This document shows positions 18,583 to 26,865 of a stretch of 64,000 nucleotides of DNA, piece after piece. Position numbers and translations under genes: made by a program. Where the stretch lies: assembly GCA_035503615.1 (NCBI GenBank), contig DATJTI010000031.1, forward strand, positions 1-64,000. Direction: 5' to 3'. The notes under the pieces were generated by a model. That model searched no databases. It had not been told where the DNA came from and saw only the letters and a program-made list of their open reading frames with translations. The stretch's first letter is position 1. Each line of letters begins with the position of its first letter. The stretch comes from AP-15 sp035503615. GTDB taxonomy: Bacteria; Pseudomonadota; Alphaproteobacteria; ATCC43930; CGMCC-115725.

Positions 18583-18699
18583 CGCATCGCGCGGGCTCGG
18601 CCGGCGCGGCATCGGCGGCAAGCCCCGAGGCTGCGCCGGCAATCTTGGCGGCGGCGCCGGGTGCAACCACATCCTGGTCTCGGGTGAAAGGAGGCCGGG

Positions 18700-19803
18700 A
18701 TGGCCACGACACGCGGACAGGATTTGTGGGATAATCCGATGGCGACGGACGGGTTCGAGTTCGTCGAATATACCGGGCCCGACCCGCAGGCGCTTGCGGC
18801 CTTGTTCGGCCATATGGGGTTTGTCGCCGCGGCCCGGCACCGCTCGAAAAATGTGACACTCTACCGTCAGGGCGATGTCAACTTCATCCTGAACGCCGAG
18901 CCGGAAAGCTTCGCGCAAGCCTTTGCCCGGTTGCACGGTCCATCGGTCTGCGCGATCGCCTTCCGCGTCGCTGACGCAGCAAAGGCCTATGAGCGGGCGT
19001 TGGCGCTCGGTGCCAAGCCGGTGCATGGCAAGGTCGGGCCGATGGAGCTGAACATCCCGGCGATCGAGGGGATCGGCGGCAGCCTGATCTATCTTGTCGA
19101 CCGCTATGGCGAGCACACGATCTATGACGTCGATTTTGTGCCGCTGCGCACCGATCCGGCCGCCGCGGCGGTCGGACTGACCGGGATCGACCATCTGACG
19201 CATAACGTGCATCGCGGGCGGATGGGCCAATGGGCCGAGTTCTATGAGCGCCTCTTCAATTTCCGCGAGATCCGCTATTTCGACATCGAAGGCCGGCTGA
19301 CCGGGCTGCGCTCAAAGGCGATGACCAGCCCCGATGGCAAGATCCGCATCCCGATCAACGAAAGCGCCGATGACAAGTCGCAGATCGCCGAATATCTGGC
19401 CGCCTATCATGGCGAGGGCATCCAGCACATCGCCCTCGCAACCGACAACATCTACGCCACGGTCGAGGCGCTGCGATCGCGCGGAATTCCGTTCATGTCG
19501 GTGCCGGACACCTATTACGAGGCGGTCGATACCCGCGTGCCGGGGCATGGCGAGGACCTCGCCCGGCTGCGCCGCGACCGCATCCTGATCGACGGTGCGC
19601 CCGGCACCGGGCAGGGGGGCGTCGGGCAGGGGCTGCTGCTGCAGATTTTCACCGACACGGTGATCGGCCCGATCTTTTTCGAGATCATCGAGCGCAAGGG
19701 CAATGAGGGATTTGGCGAGGGCAATTTCCGTGCGCTGTTCGAATCGATCGAGCGCGACCAGATCCGTCGCGGCGTCCTTGCCGAGGCGCCGCCCGCCGGC
19801 TGA
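18700..19803 (+). CDS. hppD: 4-hydroxyphenylpyruvate dioxygenase
   Basis: Fe(II) dioxygenase converting 4-hydroxyphenylpyruvate to homogentisate in tyrosine degradation. It has 367 residues with two vicinal-oxygen-chelate modules. The iron ligands are visible in the C-terminal module as His165 (GIDHLTHNV), His243 (GIQHIAL) and Glu328 (FFEIIERKG). A strong AAAGGAGG precedes the ATG. hmgA and the rest of the homogentisate pathway are not in the window. A relative using a different 2-oxo acid (hydroxymandelate-synthase-like) is less likely, given the full-length C-terminus. Confidence 0.92.
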   Translation: MATTRGQDLWDNPMATDGFEFVEYTGPDPQALAALFGHMGFVAAARHRSKNVTLYRQGDVNFILNAEPESFAQAFARLHGPSVCAIAFRVADAAKAYERALALGAKPVHGKVGPMELNIPAIEGIGGSLIYLVDRYGEHTIYDVDFVPLRTDPAAAAVGLTGIDHLTHNVHRGRMGQWAEFYERLFNFREIRYFDIEGRLTGLRSKAMTSPDGKIRIPINESADDKSQIAEYLAAYHGEGIQHIALATDNIYATVEALRSRGIPFMSVPDTYYEAVDTRVPGHGEDLARLRRDRILIDGAPGTGQGGVGQGLLLQIFTDTVIGPIFFEIIERKGNEGFGEGNFRALFESIERDQIRRGVLAEAPPAG

Positions 19804-19874
19804 CCTGCCGCCACCCACCGGCTGTGCGCCCCGCGGCCGCTCGTCAATTGCCGGATCGCCGGGCCCAGTCGACG

Positions 19875-19922
19875 GGCTGTCTGGGCGACCGGCTGTCTAG
19901 GCGACCGGCTGTCTAGGCGACC
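19875..19922 (+). repeat. Tandem array, 16-bp unit, 3 copies
   Basis: Three units of the form GGCTGTCTAGGCGACC (the first with one change), followed by a partial copy. The stop codon of the convergent TauD-like gene (complement of CTA at 19913-19915) lies in the array, which sits between the 3' ends of hppD and the TauD-like gene. Confidence 0.9.
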
Positions 19923-20800
19923 GGCTGCTCGACCGTCGGCGCGTCGCCGGCCAGCGTGGTGCGGCGCACGTCGCGGATTTCGTTGCGGTCGAAGCGGCGG
20001 GCACGATGCATTGTCGAGCGGTTGTCCCACACCACCAGATCGTCGGGCCGCCAGACATGTGAATAGACGAACTCGCGCTGCGTCGCGTGCTCCATCAGGT
20101 CGCGCAAAAACATTCGCGCCTCGGGGATTGTCCAGCCGAGGATGGCGCCGGCATGCGCGGCCAGGAACAGCGAGCGGCGCCCGCTCGACGGGTGGGTGCG
20201 CACCAGCCGCTGACGCACCGGGCGGAACGCCTCGATCTCCTGCGGCGTCAGTTCGGTAAAGCCGATCTGGGCCCGCGAGTAGATCAGCGAGTGCTCGCAG
20301 ATCAAATCCTCGATCTCGGCCTTGGTGCCTGGGTCGAGCGCGTCATAGGCGGCCCGCATGTCGGCAAACTCGGTATTGCCGCCCGATGTCGGGATGACCC
20401 GTCCCGAGAGCAGCGAATATTTCGCCGGGATCGGCCGGAACGAGCTGTCCGAATGCCACAGCCGGTCGCCGAGCTTGAAAAACCACACCCGGTCCTCGGC
20501 CGACATGATCGTGCCGTCCTTGTCGAGGTTCGAGAGATCGGCGATGCCGGGCCCCAGCCGCTGGTCCTGGCGCCGCCGCACATGCCCGGGCGTCGCGTAG
20601 CTTTCGAGTTCGCCGAAGTGACGGGTAAAGGCGATCTGCTCGGCATCGGTCAGCGGCTGGTCGCGGAAGACGAGGACGGCGTATTCGTCCATGCCGGCCT
20701 CGATCGCGGCGACCTCCTCGCCACCGAGCGGGCGGCGGCAGTCGATGCCGGCGATTTCGGCGGCAAAGATCGGATGCAGCGGATGGAACGATATCGACAC
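19913..20800 (-). CDS. TauD/TfdA family 2-oxoglutarate-dependent dioxygenase
   Basis: Non-heme Fe(II) dioxygenase of 295 residues that couples 2-oxoglutarate decarboxylation to substrate hydroxylation. The iron triad is His116 and Asp118 (WHSDSSF) plus a distal His near 265 (TMHRARRF), with the 2-oxoglutarate Arg shortly after (DVRRTTL). The family includes taurine and 2,4-D dioxygenases; the substrate here is unknown. I chose the GTG at 20800 because AGGAG lies eight bases upstream; a GTG at 20809 is possible but has no room for that site. The C-terminus ends in a tandem array. Confidence 0.88.
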   Translation of the reverse strand: MSISFHPLHPIFAAEIAGIDCRRPLGGEEVAAIEAGMDEYAVLVFRDQPLTDAEQIAFTRHFGELESYATPGHVRRRQDQRLGPGIADLSNLDKDGTIMSAEDRVWFFKLGDRLWHSDSSFRPIPAKYSLLSGRVIPTSGGNTEFADMRAAYDALDPGTKAEIEDLICEHSLIYSRAQIGFTELTPQEIEAFRPVRQRLVRTHPSSGRRSLFLAAHAGAILGWTIPEARMFLRDLMEHATQREFVYSHVWRPDDLVVWDNRSTMHRARRFDRNEIRDVRRTTLAGDAPTVEQPVA

Positions 20801-20842
20801 CGGCGTCACTCCTGTTGCGCTGAACGCGGCTTGCTGATCCTA

Positions 20843-20890
20843 GCGACCGGGCGGGCGACCGGGCGGGCGACCGGGCGGGCGATCGGGCAG
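20843..20890 (+). repeat. Tandem array, 12-bp unit, 4 copies
   Basis: Four units of GCGACCGGGCGG (the last with changes) in the divergent space between the TauD-like gene and the VOC gene. No promoter motif is evident within it. Confidence 0.85.
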
Positions 20891-20959
20891 TAGGGCTGCG
20901 TGCTTGCGCCGCCCGCTCGGCCGGGTTACAGCTGTTGCGTGAAATATGGGAGCGTTTCG

Positions 20960-21562
20960 ATGGCAGACGCAACTTTTGACGTACCGGCGGCGCCGGCCGA
21001 AGCGGTCAGCCCGTCCGGCATCAACCATCTGGTCCTGAACGTCCGCGACATCGATGAGTCGCACAGATTCTGGACCGAGATCGTCGGCTTCAAGCAGGTC
21101 GGCGAACTGCACCCGAAACCCGGCCGGCCGAACCCGCCAAAGATGCGATTTTACAGCGCGGTGAATGACGGCAAGCTGACCCACCATACCGTCGCCCTGG
21201 TCGAAAGCCCGAACCTGCCGCCGCCCTCCGAATGGATGCTGTCGGATGGCAGCGTGGCGATCAATCACGTGGCGCTGACCATGCCGAGCCGCGAGGCTTG
21301 GCAAAAGCAGCTCGCGTTTCTGCAGAGCCGCGGCGTCAAGTTCAACTGGCGGGTCAATCACGGCGTGACCCACAGCGTCTACATCAATGATCCCAACGGC
21401 TACGGCGTCGAATTCCTTTATGAAATGCCGCGCGCGATGTGGGAGAACGATATCGACGCGGGCATCAATTGGCTCGAAACCCTGCCGACCGAGGGTCCAG
21501 AGGCGTTACGCGACCGCACCGATACGCCGAGCTTCGGCAACGCCCCGGTCGCCGCGGAATAG
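20960..21562 (+). CDS. VOC family protein (glyoxalase / extradiol-dioxygenase-like)
   Basis: A 200-residue metalloenzyme with two vicinal-oxygen-chelate modules. Likely metal ligands are His23 (GINHLVLNVRD), His103 (INHVALTM) and Glu151 (GVEFLYEM), the extradiol-dioxygenase/glyoxalase arrangement. It is shorter than classical two-domain extradiol dioxygenases, and the substrate is unknown. The ATG at 20960 is preceded by GGGAGC. Its place in a cluster of oxygenases suggests ring or catechol-type chemistry. Confidence 0.85.
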   Translation: MADATFDVPAAPAEAVSPSGINHLVLNVRDIDESHRFWTEIVGFKQVGELHPKPGRPNPPKMRFYSAVNDGKLTHHTVALVESPNLPPPSEWMLSDGSVAINHVALTMPSREAWQKQLAFLQSRGVKFNWRVNHGVTHSVYINDPNGYGVEFLYEMPRAMWENDIDAGINWLETLPTEGPEALRDRTDTPSFGNAPVAAE

Positions 21563-21652
21563 CAACTGGGGCCATCTTGTCTGGCAGCGGGGTCGGAGCC
21601 GCCCGGCCCGACTCCGCGCGCCGTCTTTCGGGCTTCCGCCGCCGCGCCACTG

Positions 21653-21737
21653 GCATGCGCGGATTGGGGGCATGCGCGGATCGGGGGCATGCGCGGATCG
21701 GGGGCATGCGCGGATTGGGGGCATGCGCGGATCGGGA
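21653..21737 (+). repeat. Tandem array, 17-bp unit, 5 copies
   Basis: Five exact-length units of GCATGCGCGGATYGGGG, varying at one internal C/T and in the final base. The array lies between the convergent 3' ends of the VOC gene and the LLM-class oxidoreductase gene. Each unit begins with the palindrome GCATGC. Confidence 0.95.
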
Positions 21738-21752
21738 CGCGTCCCGGCGGCG

Positions 21753-22781
21753 TTACCGGCAATGCGGCATGACCTCCTCGGCGAATAGGGTCATCGACCG
21801 GCGGACCATCGCATGGTCCATGATCCCGCCCTGGTTGAAATAGCAGATGAATTCGTCCATCCTGTATTCGCGCTGTAGCTGCCGCACCCGATCGACGCAA
21901 TAGTCCGGATCGCCGAAGATCCCCATCTCGCGATCCATATCGTCAAAGGTCACGCGCTCGATCCGCGCCAGCACCTGGCGGAATGCTTCGAAGCTCTTTA
22001 CGTCGGCTTGGCCCAACGGTGCCAGCCGCGCCGCAGCTTCGTGCAGAAACCGCATCAGCCCGGCCTCGCTGTCCTGTCGCGCCTGGGCGCGGCTCGTCGT
22101 CACATGCACCGGAAAGGCGAGCGCAGCGTCGCCCTCGGGAAAGGCGGCGCGATAGACGCCGAGCCCCTCCTTGAGCTTGTCCGGCGGGTTGATCAGCGGC
22201 GTCGCAAAGATCGGCAGGCGGCGCCGCGCCGCAAATGGAAAGGTGTCGGGGCTGTTGGCGGCGATCCGCACCGGCGGGTGCGGCTGCTGCAAGGGCCGCG
22301 GGGTGAGGCTCAGCCGGTCGGCACGAAAATGCTTGCCCGAATAAGAGAAAGCTTCGCTGGTCCAGGCGCCGATGATGAAGTCGAGCGCCTCGTCGAAGCG
22401 CTCGCGGCTTTCCTCCTGTGGGATGTCGTAGCCGGCGTAGTGCAGCGGCGCGGTGCCGCGCCCGCAACCCAGTTCGAGCCGCCCGCCGCTCAGAATGTCG
22501 GCGGTCGCCGCCGCCTCGGCGATTCTGACCGGGTTGTGCAGCGGCAATAGTGTCACCGCAGTGCCGAGGCGAATGCGGCGGGTGCGCTGGGCTGCGGCTG
22601 CCAGCACCATCAGCGGATCGGCGAGAATGGAAAAGCTGCGGCTGAAATGAAGCTCGCCGAGCCACACCGTATCAAAGCCGATCGCGTCGCCGAGCTCGAT
22701 CTGGGCGAGGATGTCACGATAGCGCTGGGCTTCGGAAAAGCCACTCGCGCAAGGCAGCTGGTCGAAGAAGCCAAAGCGCAT
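21753..22781 (-). CDS. LLM class flavin-dependent oxidoreductase (bacterial luciferase-like)
   Basis: A 342-residue TIM-barrel monooxygenase using FMNH2 from a separate reductase. Family blocks are FDTVWLGELHF near residue 36, RIRLGTAVTLLPLHNPVRIAE near 70 and GGRLELGCGRG near 100. Members oxidise alkanes, sulfonates, aldehydes or xenobiotics; the substrate cannot be assigned. ATG at 22781. It is divergent from the CoA-transferase gene across a 191-bp spacer, which probably holds both promoters, although no clear -35/-10 pair is visible. Confidence 0.88.
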   Translation of the reverse strand: MRFGFFDQLPCASGFSEAQRYRDILAQIELGDAIGFDTVWLGELHFSRSFSILADPLMVLAAAAQRTRRIRLGTAVTLLPLHNPVRIAEAAATADILSGGRLELGCGRGTAPLHYAGYDIPQEESRERFDEALDFIIGAWTSEAFSYSGKHFRADRLSLTPRPLQQPHPPVRIAANSPDTFPFAARRRLPIFATPLINPPDKLKEGLGVYRAAFPEGDAALAFPVHVTTSRAQARQDSEAGLMRFLHEAAARLAPLGQADVKSFEAFRQVLARIERVTFDDMDREMGIFGDPDYCVDRVRQLQREYRMDEFICYFNQGGIMDHAMVRRSMTLFAEEVMPHCR

Positions 22782-22972
22782 TTACCTTGTCCCGTAATGG
22801 TTTATGGGTGGATGAGCGGCTCGCGGCGGAGCACGCCCGAGCATCACGCGGCAAGTCGCGCCGAACCCGCTCGCCCTCCGCGGTGTGGTTTATGCTAACA
22901 CGTGCGGGCGTCGCGCCAACCCTCGATGCTGGCGCCGGCATGGTCGGACACCTCGTTACTGACGGAGTTTCG

Positions 22973-24127
22973 ATGTCGAGCAGCAGCCCGCTTTCCGGTC
23001 TCGTCGTGGTCGAGATCGGCCAGAGCATCGCCGCGCCCTATGCCGGGATGATCCTCGGCGAGCTCGGCGCCGAGGTGATCAAGGTCGAGAACCCGCGCAC
23101 CGGCGATGCCGCCCGCGGCTGGGGACCGCCGTTCGCCGCCGGGGCCGCGACCTGCTTTCACGCGGTCAACCGCGCCAAGCGCGGGATCACGGTCGATCTC
23201 TCGGATGCTGCCGAGGTCCAACGGCTGAAAGCGCTGATCATCGATCGCGCCGACGTCGTGATCCACAACCTCAAATTTGGCGCGCTCGACCGCTGCGGGC
23301 TCGGCGCGCCGGCGTTGCTCGGCGAAAAGCCGGGCCTCGTCTACTGCAATCTCGGGGCGTTCGGCGCGGTCGGGCCACTGCGCGAGCGGCCCGGCTACGA
23401 TCCGCTGATGCAGGCCCATGGCGGGCTGATGAGCCTGATGGGGGAAGATGGACGCCCGCCGGTGCGGGTCGCGGTGTCGATCGTCGATCTTGCCACCGGG
23501 ATGTGGTCGGTGATCGGCATCCTGGCAGCGCTCGCCGAGCGGCGGCGGACCGGTCGCGGCGGGGTCGTCGATACCTCGCTCTACGAGACCGCACTCGCCT
23601 GGATGACGATCCCGATCGCCGCCCATCTCGTCAACGGCGAGATCCCGGCGCGGCAAGGATCGGGCGTCGACATGATCGTTCCGTACCAGGCTTTTTCCGC
23701 TGCCGATGGAGCAATCATGGTGGCCGCCGGCAATGACAACCTCTACCGGCGCTTGTGCACGGTGATAGCACGGCCTGAATTGGCCCTCGATCCGCGCTTT
23801 CGCACCAACAAGGACCGGGTGGTCAACCGTCAAATTCTGGTCCCGATCCTCGAGCAGATTTTCGCCACCGAGCCGATCGCCGTGTGGACTGCGCGGCTCG
23901 ATGCCGCCGGGATCCCGAACGGCCCGATGCAGACCGTCGACCAGGTTGTCGGCGACGCCCAGACCGTAGCGCTCGGCATGATCCAGCATCTGGCGATGGG
24001 CGCCGCGGAGCCCCCGTTGGGGTTGGTCGGTCTGCCGCTGTCGTTCGACGGGGTGCGGCCGCCTTTTGTCAAATCGGCCCCGGCGCTCGCCGAGGACAAC
24101 GCCGCGATCATCGATCGCAGCCGATGA
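22973..24127 (+). CDS. CaiB/BaiF (family III) CoA-transferase
   Basis: A 384-residue enzyme moving CoA between acyl-CoA and a carboxylic acid. The N-terminal VVEIGQSIAAPYAGMILGELGAEVIKVE is the family hallmark in two pieces, and the catalytic Asp is Asp172 (SIVDLATG). The partner acid is unknown; activating an acid made by the neighbouring oxygenases is a reasonable inference. ATG 22973 has CGGAG upstream at good distance. The stop overlaps the lipoprotein gene start as ATGA. Confidence 0.9.
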   Translation: MSSSSPLSGLVVVEIGQSIAAPYAGMILGELGAEVIKVENPRTGDAARGWGPPFAAGAATCFHAVNRAKRGITVDLSDAAEVQRLKALIIDRADVVIHNLKFGALDRCGLGAPALLGEKPGLVYCNLGAFGAVGPLRERPGYDPLMQAHGGLMSLMGEDGRPPVRVAVSIVDLATGMWSVIGILAALAERRRTGRGGVVDTSLYETALAWMTIPIAAHLVNGEIPARQGSGVDMIVPYQAFSAADGAIMVAAGNDNLYRRLCTVIARPELALDPRFRTNKDRVVNRQILVPILEQIFATEPIAVWTARLDAAGIPNGPMQTVDQVVGDAQTVALGMIQHLAMGAAEPPLGLVGLPLSFDGVRPPFVKSAPALAEDNAAIIDRSR

Positions 24128-24738
24128 GGGCGGTGCGCCGCGGCCCGTCCTTGCTCGCGGTTGTAATCGGTGCGGCACTGGCCGGCTGCGTCCCGCTGTC
24201 GCCGTCGGGCGAGAGCGGGGCCACGGGGCTTCCTGCCGGGGTCGGGATGCGCGAGTACCTGTCGGGTCGATTTGTCGAGTTGATCGGGGTCAAGGCGCAG
24301 CACGCCGCACCCTTTCTCGGCACCCCGGACACCAATTTTTTCTGCCTGCGCAGCTTTATCGACCGGCAGACCGGTGCCAGCGCCGATCAGCTTTATGTTG
24401 CCGATAGTTATGATGGGGCCGAACGCCGCTGGTTGGCGGCATATGATGCATCCGGGCATGCGCTGGAGTTTATCGCGATCAGCCGCAACCGGATCACCTG
24501 CGACGGCGGCTGCGCCTATGCCGAGGAGTTCGCTGCCAACCTGCCCCAGCAGCAATTACAAGAAAATCCGCAAGGCTTCACGGTCACGTTCACCGATCAT
24601 GCCGGCGATCGGGAAACGATCGCCGTCACCGCCGCCCAGGTCGCAGCACAACTCGCCGCACTCGCTACCGAGATGCGCTCGGTGGCAAAAGCGACCCCCC
24701 GAGCGGCCGCGGGTGCAGTCCAGCCCGACCAGCCATAA
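24124..24738 (+). CDS. Predicted lipoprotein, unknown function
   Basis: A 204-residue protein with a signal peptide ending in a lipobox (LAVVIGAALAGC, Cys22), so it is probably exported and lipid-anchored. Four further Cys residues are visible in the mature part (FFCLRS, ITCDGGCAY). I do not recognise a family. The ATG overlaps the CoA-transferase stop (ATGA), implying co-expression. Its TAA stop (24736-24738) lies in the first unit of a 19-bp tandem array. Confidence 0.75.
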   Translation: MRAVRRGPSLLAVVIGAALAGCVPLSPSGESGATGLPAGVGMREYLSGRFVELIGVKAQHAAPFLGTPDTNFFCLRSFIDRQTGASADQLYVADSYDGAERRWLAAYDASGHALEFIAISRNRITCDGGCAYAEEFAANLPQQQLQENPQGFTVTFTDHAGDRETIAVTAAQVAAQLAALATEMRSVAKATPRAAAGAVQPDQP

Positions 24739-24785
24739 CTGGCCTTACCAGCCGTAACCGGGCCTACCAGCCGTAATAGGACGCC
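24729..24785 (+). repeat. Tandem array, 19-bp unit, 3 copies
   Basis: Three units of CCAGCCGTAACCGGGCCTA-type sequence (24729-24747, 24748-24766, 24767-24785), increasingly diverged. Unit 1 supplies the TAA stop of the upstream lipoprotein gene. The end of unit 2 supplies the TAG stop of the convergent membrane-protein gene. The repeat therefore forms both 3' ends. Confidence 0.85.
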
Positions 24786-25069
24786 TCGGCGCGCTCGATC
24801 CCGCTTTCCGTATCGGCCGGGCACGACTGGGTGACCGATGCGGTCACCGGGTCGAGATCGCTGCAGCTTGCGTCGTGACGCGGGATCATGACACCCGAAT
24901 AATCGTACCCGGAGGGAGACACGGTCAGCCGCGAGGCGACCGCCTGGACCCCGGCGAATGCCACCAATGCGACGATCACGACGGCCCAGGCGGCGGCGAC
25001 CACCCGCCAGCCGCCAAAAGAGCGATCGACGATTTGCGGCTCGCCCGCGTTGGAAAATTCTTCCGGCAT
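24764..25069 (-). CDS. Small single-pass membrane protein, unknown function
   Basis: A predicted 101-residue protein beginning MPEEFSNAGEPQ, with one hydrophobic segment (about residues 24-45, AAAWAVVIVALVAFAGVQAV) and a polar C-terminal half containing two Cys (ASCSDLD, QSCPADTE), ending YYGW. Topology suggests a short cytoplasmic N-terminus and a periplasmic tail. No family is recognised. An upstream in-frame ATG exists; 25069 was chosen because the hydrophobic segment then has a normal position and GGATCGAG lies just upstream. Confidence 0.5.
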   Translation of the reverse strand: MPEEFSNAGEPQIVDRSFGGWRVVAAAWAVVIVALVAFAGVQAVASRLTVSPSGYDYSGVMIPRHDASCSDLDPVTASVTQSCPADTESGIERAEASYYGW

Positions 25070-25332
25070 CGGCTCGATCCGTAATGTTGCGACTCTATTG
25101 CACCGCAACATAGGCAACCAAGGCTGACCGATGTAGCCCGTCTTTGGCATGGCTGTTCTGCGCATCACATTGCCGTGAGTCGAAGTCGTCGCTGACCGGG
25201 TCGTCGCTGACGGGTGGTTTGCCGGCGGATCGATGCGGAGCTGCAGCACCATTACGAACGAGGTTACAATGCACAAGGTCGAGGCGTGCGCGGCGACAGC
25301 GATCCCGCGGGCCTCGCGGGAGCGATGCGACA

Positions 25333-26109
25333 ATGACCGACGCCGTTCACGACCACCTGATCCGCGACCAGTTCACCCGGCAAGCGACGCCATTCAACAC
25401 GGCAAGGCCGATCGCCGATGCCGACGCTCTGAAGCTGATCATCGACGTCGCGCAGCCTCGCGCGACTGACACGCTGCTCGACGTTGCGTGCGGCGGCGGC
25501 ATCGTCGTCTGCGCATTCGCGCCGTATTTGCATCACGCGACCGGCATCGACATGACCCCGGCGATGCTCGACCGGGCCCGTGCGCTCGCCGCCGAGAAAG
25601 GGATCGGCAACGTCACCTGGCGGGAGGGCAATGTCGCTGCCCTGCCCTTTGCCGATAGCTGTTTCGACATCGTCGTGACCCGGTTTGCGGTGCACCACTT
25701 TCCCGACCCGGCAGCGGTCATGCGCGAGATGGTGCGGGTCAGCGCGCCGGGCGGCAGGATTGTCATCGTCGATACCTGCGCCTCGGCCGACCCGGAAAAG
25801 GCGGCCGCATTCAACCGGCTCGAACGATTGCGCGACCCGTCGCATATGCGGGCGCTCTCGCTTGCCGAATTGCAGGGGCTGTTTCGCGGTGCCGGTCTTC
25901 CCGAGCCCGAGATCCGCCATTCGGCGCTGCGCGACACGGTCGCGAATTTGCTCGCTCGCTCATTCCCGAACCCTGGCGACGAAACCAGGATCACGGCGAT
26001 GTTTGCCGCCGCGGTGGCAGACGACAGCCTCGGCATCCCCGTCACCCAGGATGGCGGGCAGCTCGGCTACGCCTACCCGGTGGCAATTCTTGCATCCTCT
26101 CGTCCGTGA
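25333..26109 (+). CDS. Class I SAM-dependent methyltransferase
   Basis: A 258-residue methyltransferase of the UbiE/Methyltransf_11 type. Motif I is LLDVACGGGIVV near residue 50, the acidic residue after beta-2 is in GIDMTPAML, and FDIVVTRFAVHHFPDP is motif IV. The methyl acceptor is unknown. ATG 25333 has GGGAGCG upstream. It is convergent with phoB across a terminator-like hairpin. Confidence 0.88.
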   Translation: MTDAVHDHLIRDQFTRQATPFNTARPIADADALKLIIDVAQPRATDTLLDVACGGGIVVCAFAPYLHHATGIDMTPAMLDRARALAAEKGIGNVTWREGNVAALPFADSCFDIVVTRFAVHHFPDPAAVMREMVRVSAPGGRIVIVDTCASADPEKAAAFNRLERLRDPSHMRALSLAELQGLFRGAGLPEPEIRHSALRDTVANLLARSFPNPGDETRITAMFAAAVADDSLGIPVTQDGGQLGYAYPVAILASSRP

Positions 26110-26111
26110 GG

Positions 26112-26140
26112 TGCCGGCCGGGTTTCGCCCGGCAACGGCA
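26112..26140. terminator. Palindromic hairpin between convergent genes, probable bidirectional terminator
   Basis: TGCCG-GCCGGG, loop TTTCG, then CCCGGC-AA-CGGCA: an 11-bp GC-rich stem with a two-base bulge, three bases after the methyltransferase stop and 32 bases from the phoB stop. It lacks a long T-run, so intrinsic termination is inferred, not certain. Confidence 0.5.
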
Positions 26141-26172
26141 GCGCGCCGGCGCGACGGCCGGGAAACTCGGCG

Positions 26173-26865
26173 CTAGCCCTCGGCGCAGTCGAGCGCGTAG
26201 CCGGCCGAGCGCACGGTCCGCACGAAATCCGCTTCGCCGTCGCCGTTGAGCGCCTTGCGCAGGCGGCGGATATGCACATCGACCGTGCGCGCCTCGACAT
26301 AGATGTCGTGGCCCCAGACTGCATCGAGCAGCTGCTCGCGCGAGAAGACGCGGCGCGGATGCCGAAGCAGATGGCGCAGCAGCCGGAACTCGGTCGGGCC
26401 GAGATGGATCGGCCGGCCACCACGCGACACGCGGTATGCGGCGAGATCCATCACCACCTCGCCGAACTGCAAGGTTTCGGCCACGGCATCGGGCTGGGCA
26501 CGCCGCATCACTGCGCGCAGCCTGGCGGTCAGCTCGCGCAGGCTGAACGGCTTTGCGATATAGTCGTCGGCGCCGCTGTCGAGCCCGCGCACCCGGTCGG
26601 CTTCCTCGCCGCGCGCGGTCAGCAGGATGACCGGCAGCGTGCGGGTTTGGGCCGAGCGGCGCAGCTGTCGGCAGACTTCGAGACCGGAGACCAGCGGCAG
26701 CATCCAATCGAGCAGCACGACATCCGGCCGCCGCTCGGCGATGCGGACCAGCGCCGCTTCCCCGTCGCCGGCGTCGCCGACCTCGAACCCCTCCTTTTCG
26801 AGATTGTAGCGCAAGAGGGTGACGAGCGGCGCCTCGTCCTCGACGATCAGGACCAGCGGCTTCAT
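26173..26865 (-). CDS. phoB: Phosphate regulon response regulator PhoB
   Basis: A 230-residue OmpR-type regulator. The receiver domain has the acidic pair in VEDEAP, phospho-acceptor Asp53 (LLDWMLP), Thr83 and Lys105 (AKPF). The C-terminal winged helix includes GPTEFRLL, SREQLLDAVWG and RTVDVHIRRLRKAL. It activates Pho-box promoters when phosphorylated by PhoR. It is the last gene of the pst-pho run, and its ATG overlaps the phoU stop (ATGA). Confidence 0.96.
   Translation of the reverse strand: MKPLVLIVEDEAPLVTLLRYNLEKEGFEVGDAGDGEAALVRIAERRPDVVLLDWMLPLVSGLEVCRQLRRSAQTRTLPVILLTARGEEADRVRGLDSGADDYIAKPFSLRELTARLRAVMRRAQPDAVAETLQFGEVVMDLAAYRVSRGGRPIHLGPTEFRLLRHLLRHPRRVFSREQLLDAVWGHDIYVEARTVDVHIRRLRKALNGDGEADFVRTVRSAGYALDCAEG

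Noticed and set aside
17395..24738. Genomic island or prophage around the catabolic cluster
   Set aside because: No integrase, transposase, tRNA junction or attachment repeats are seen, and base composition looks like the neighbours'.
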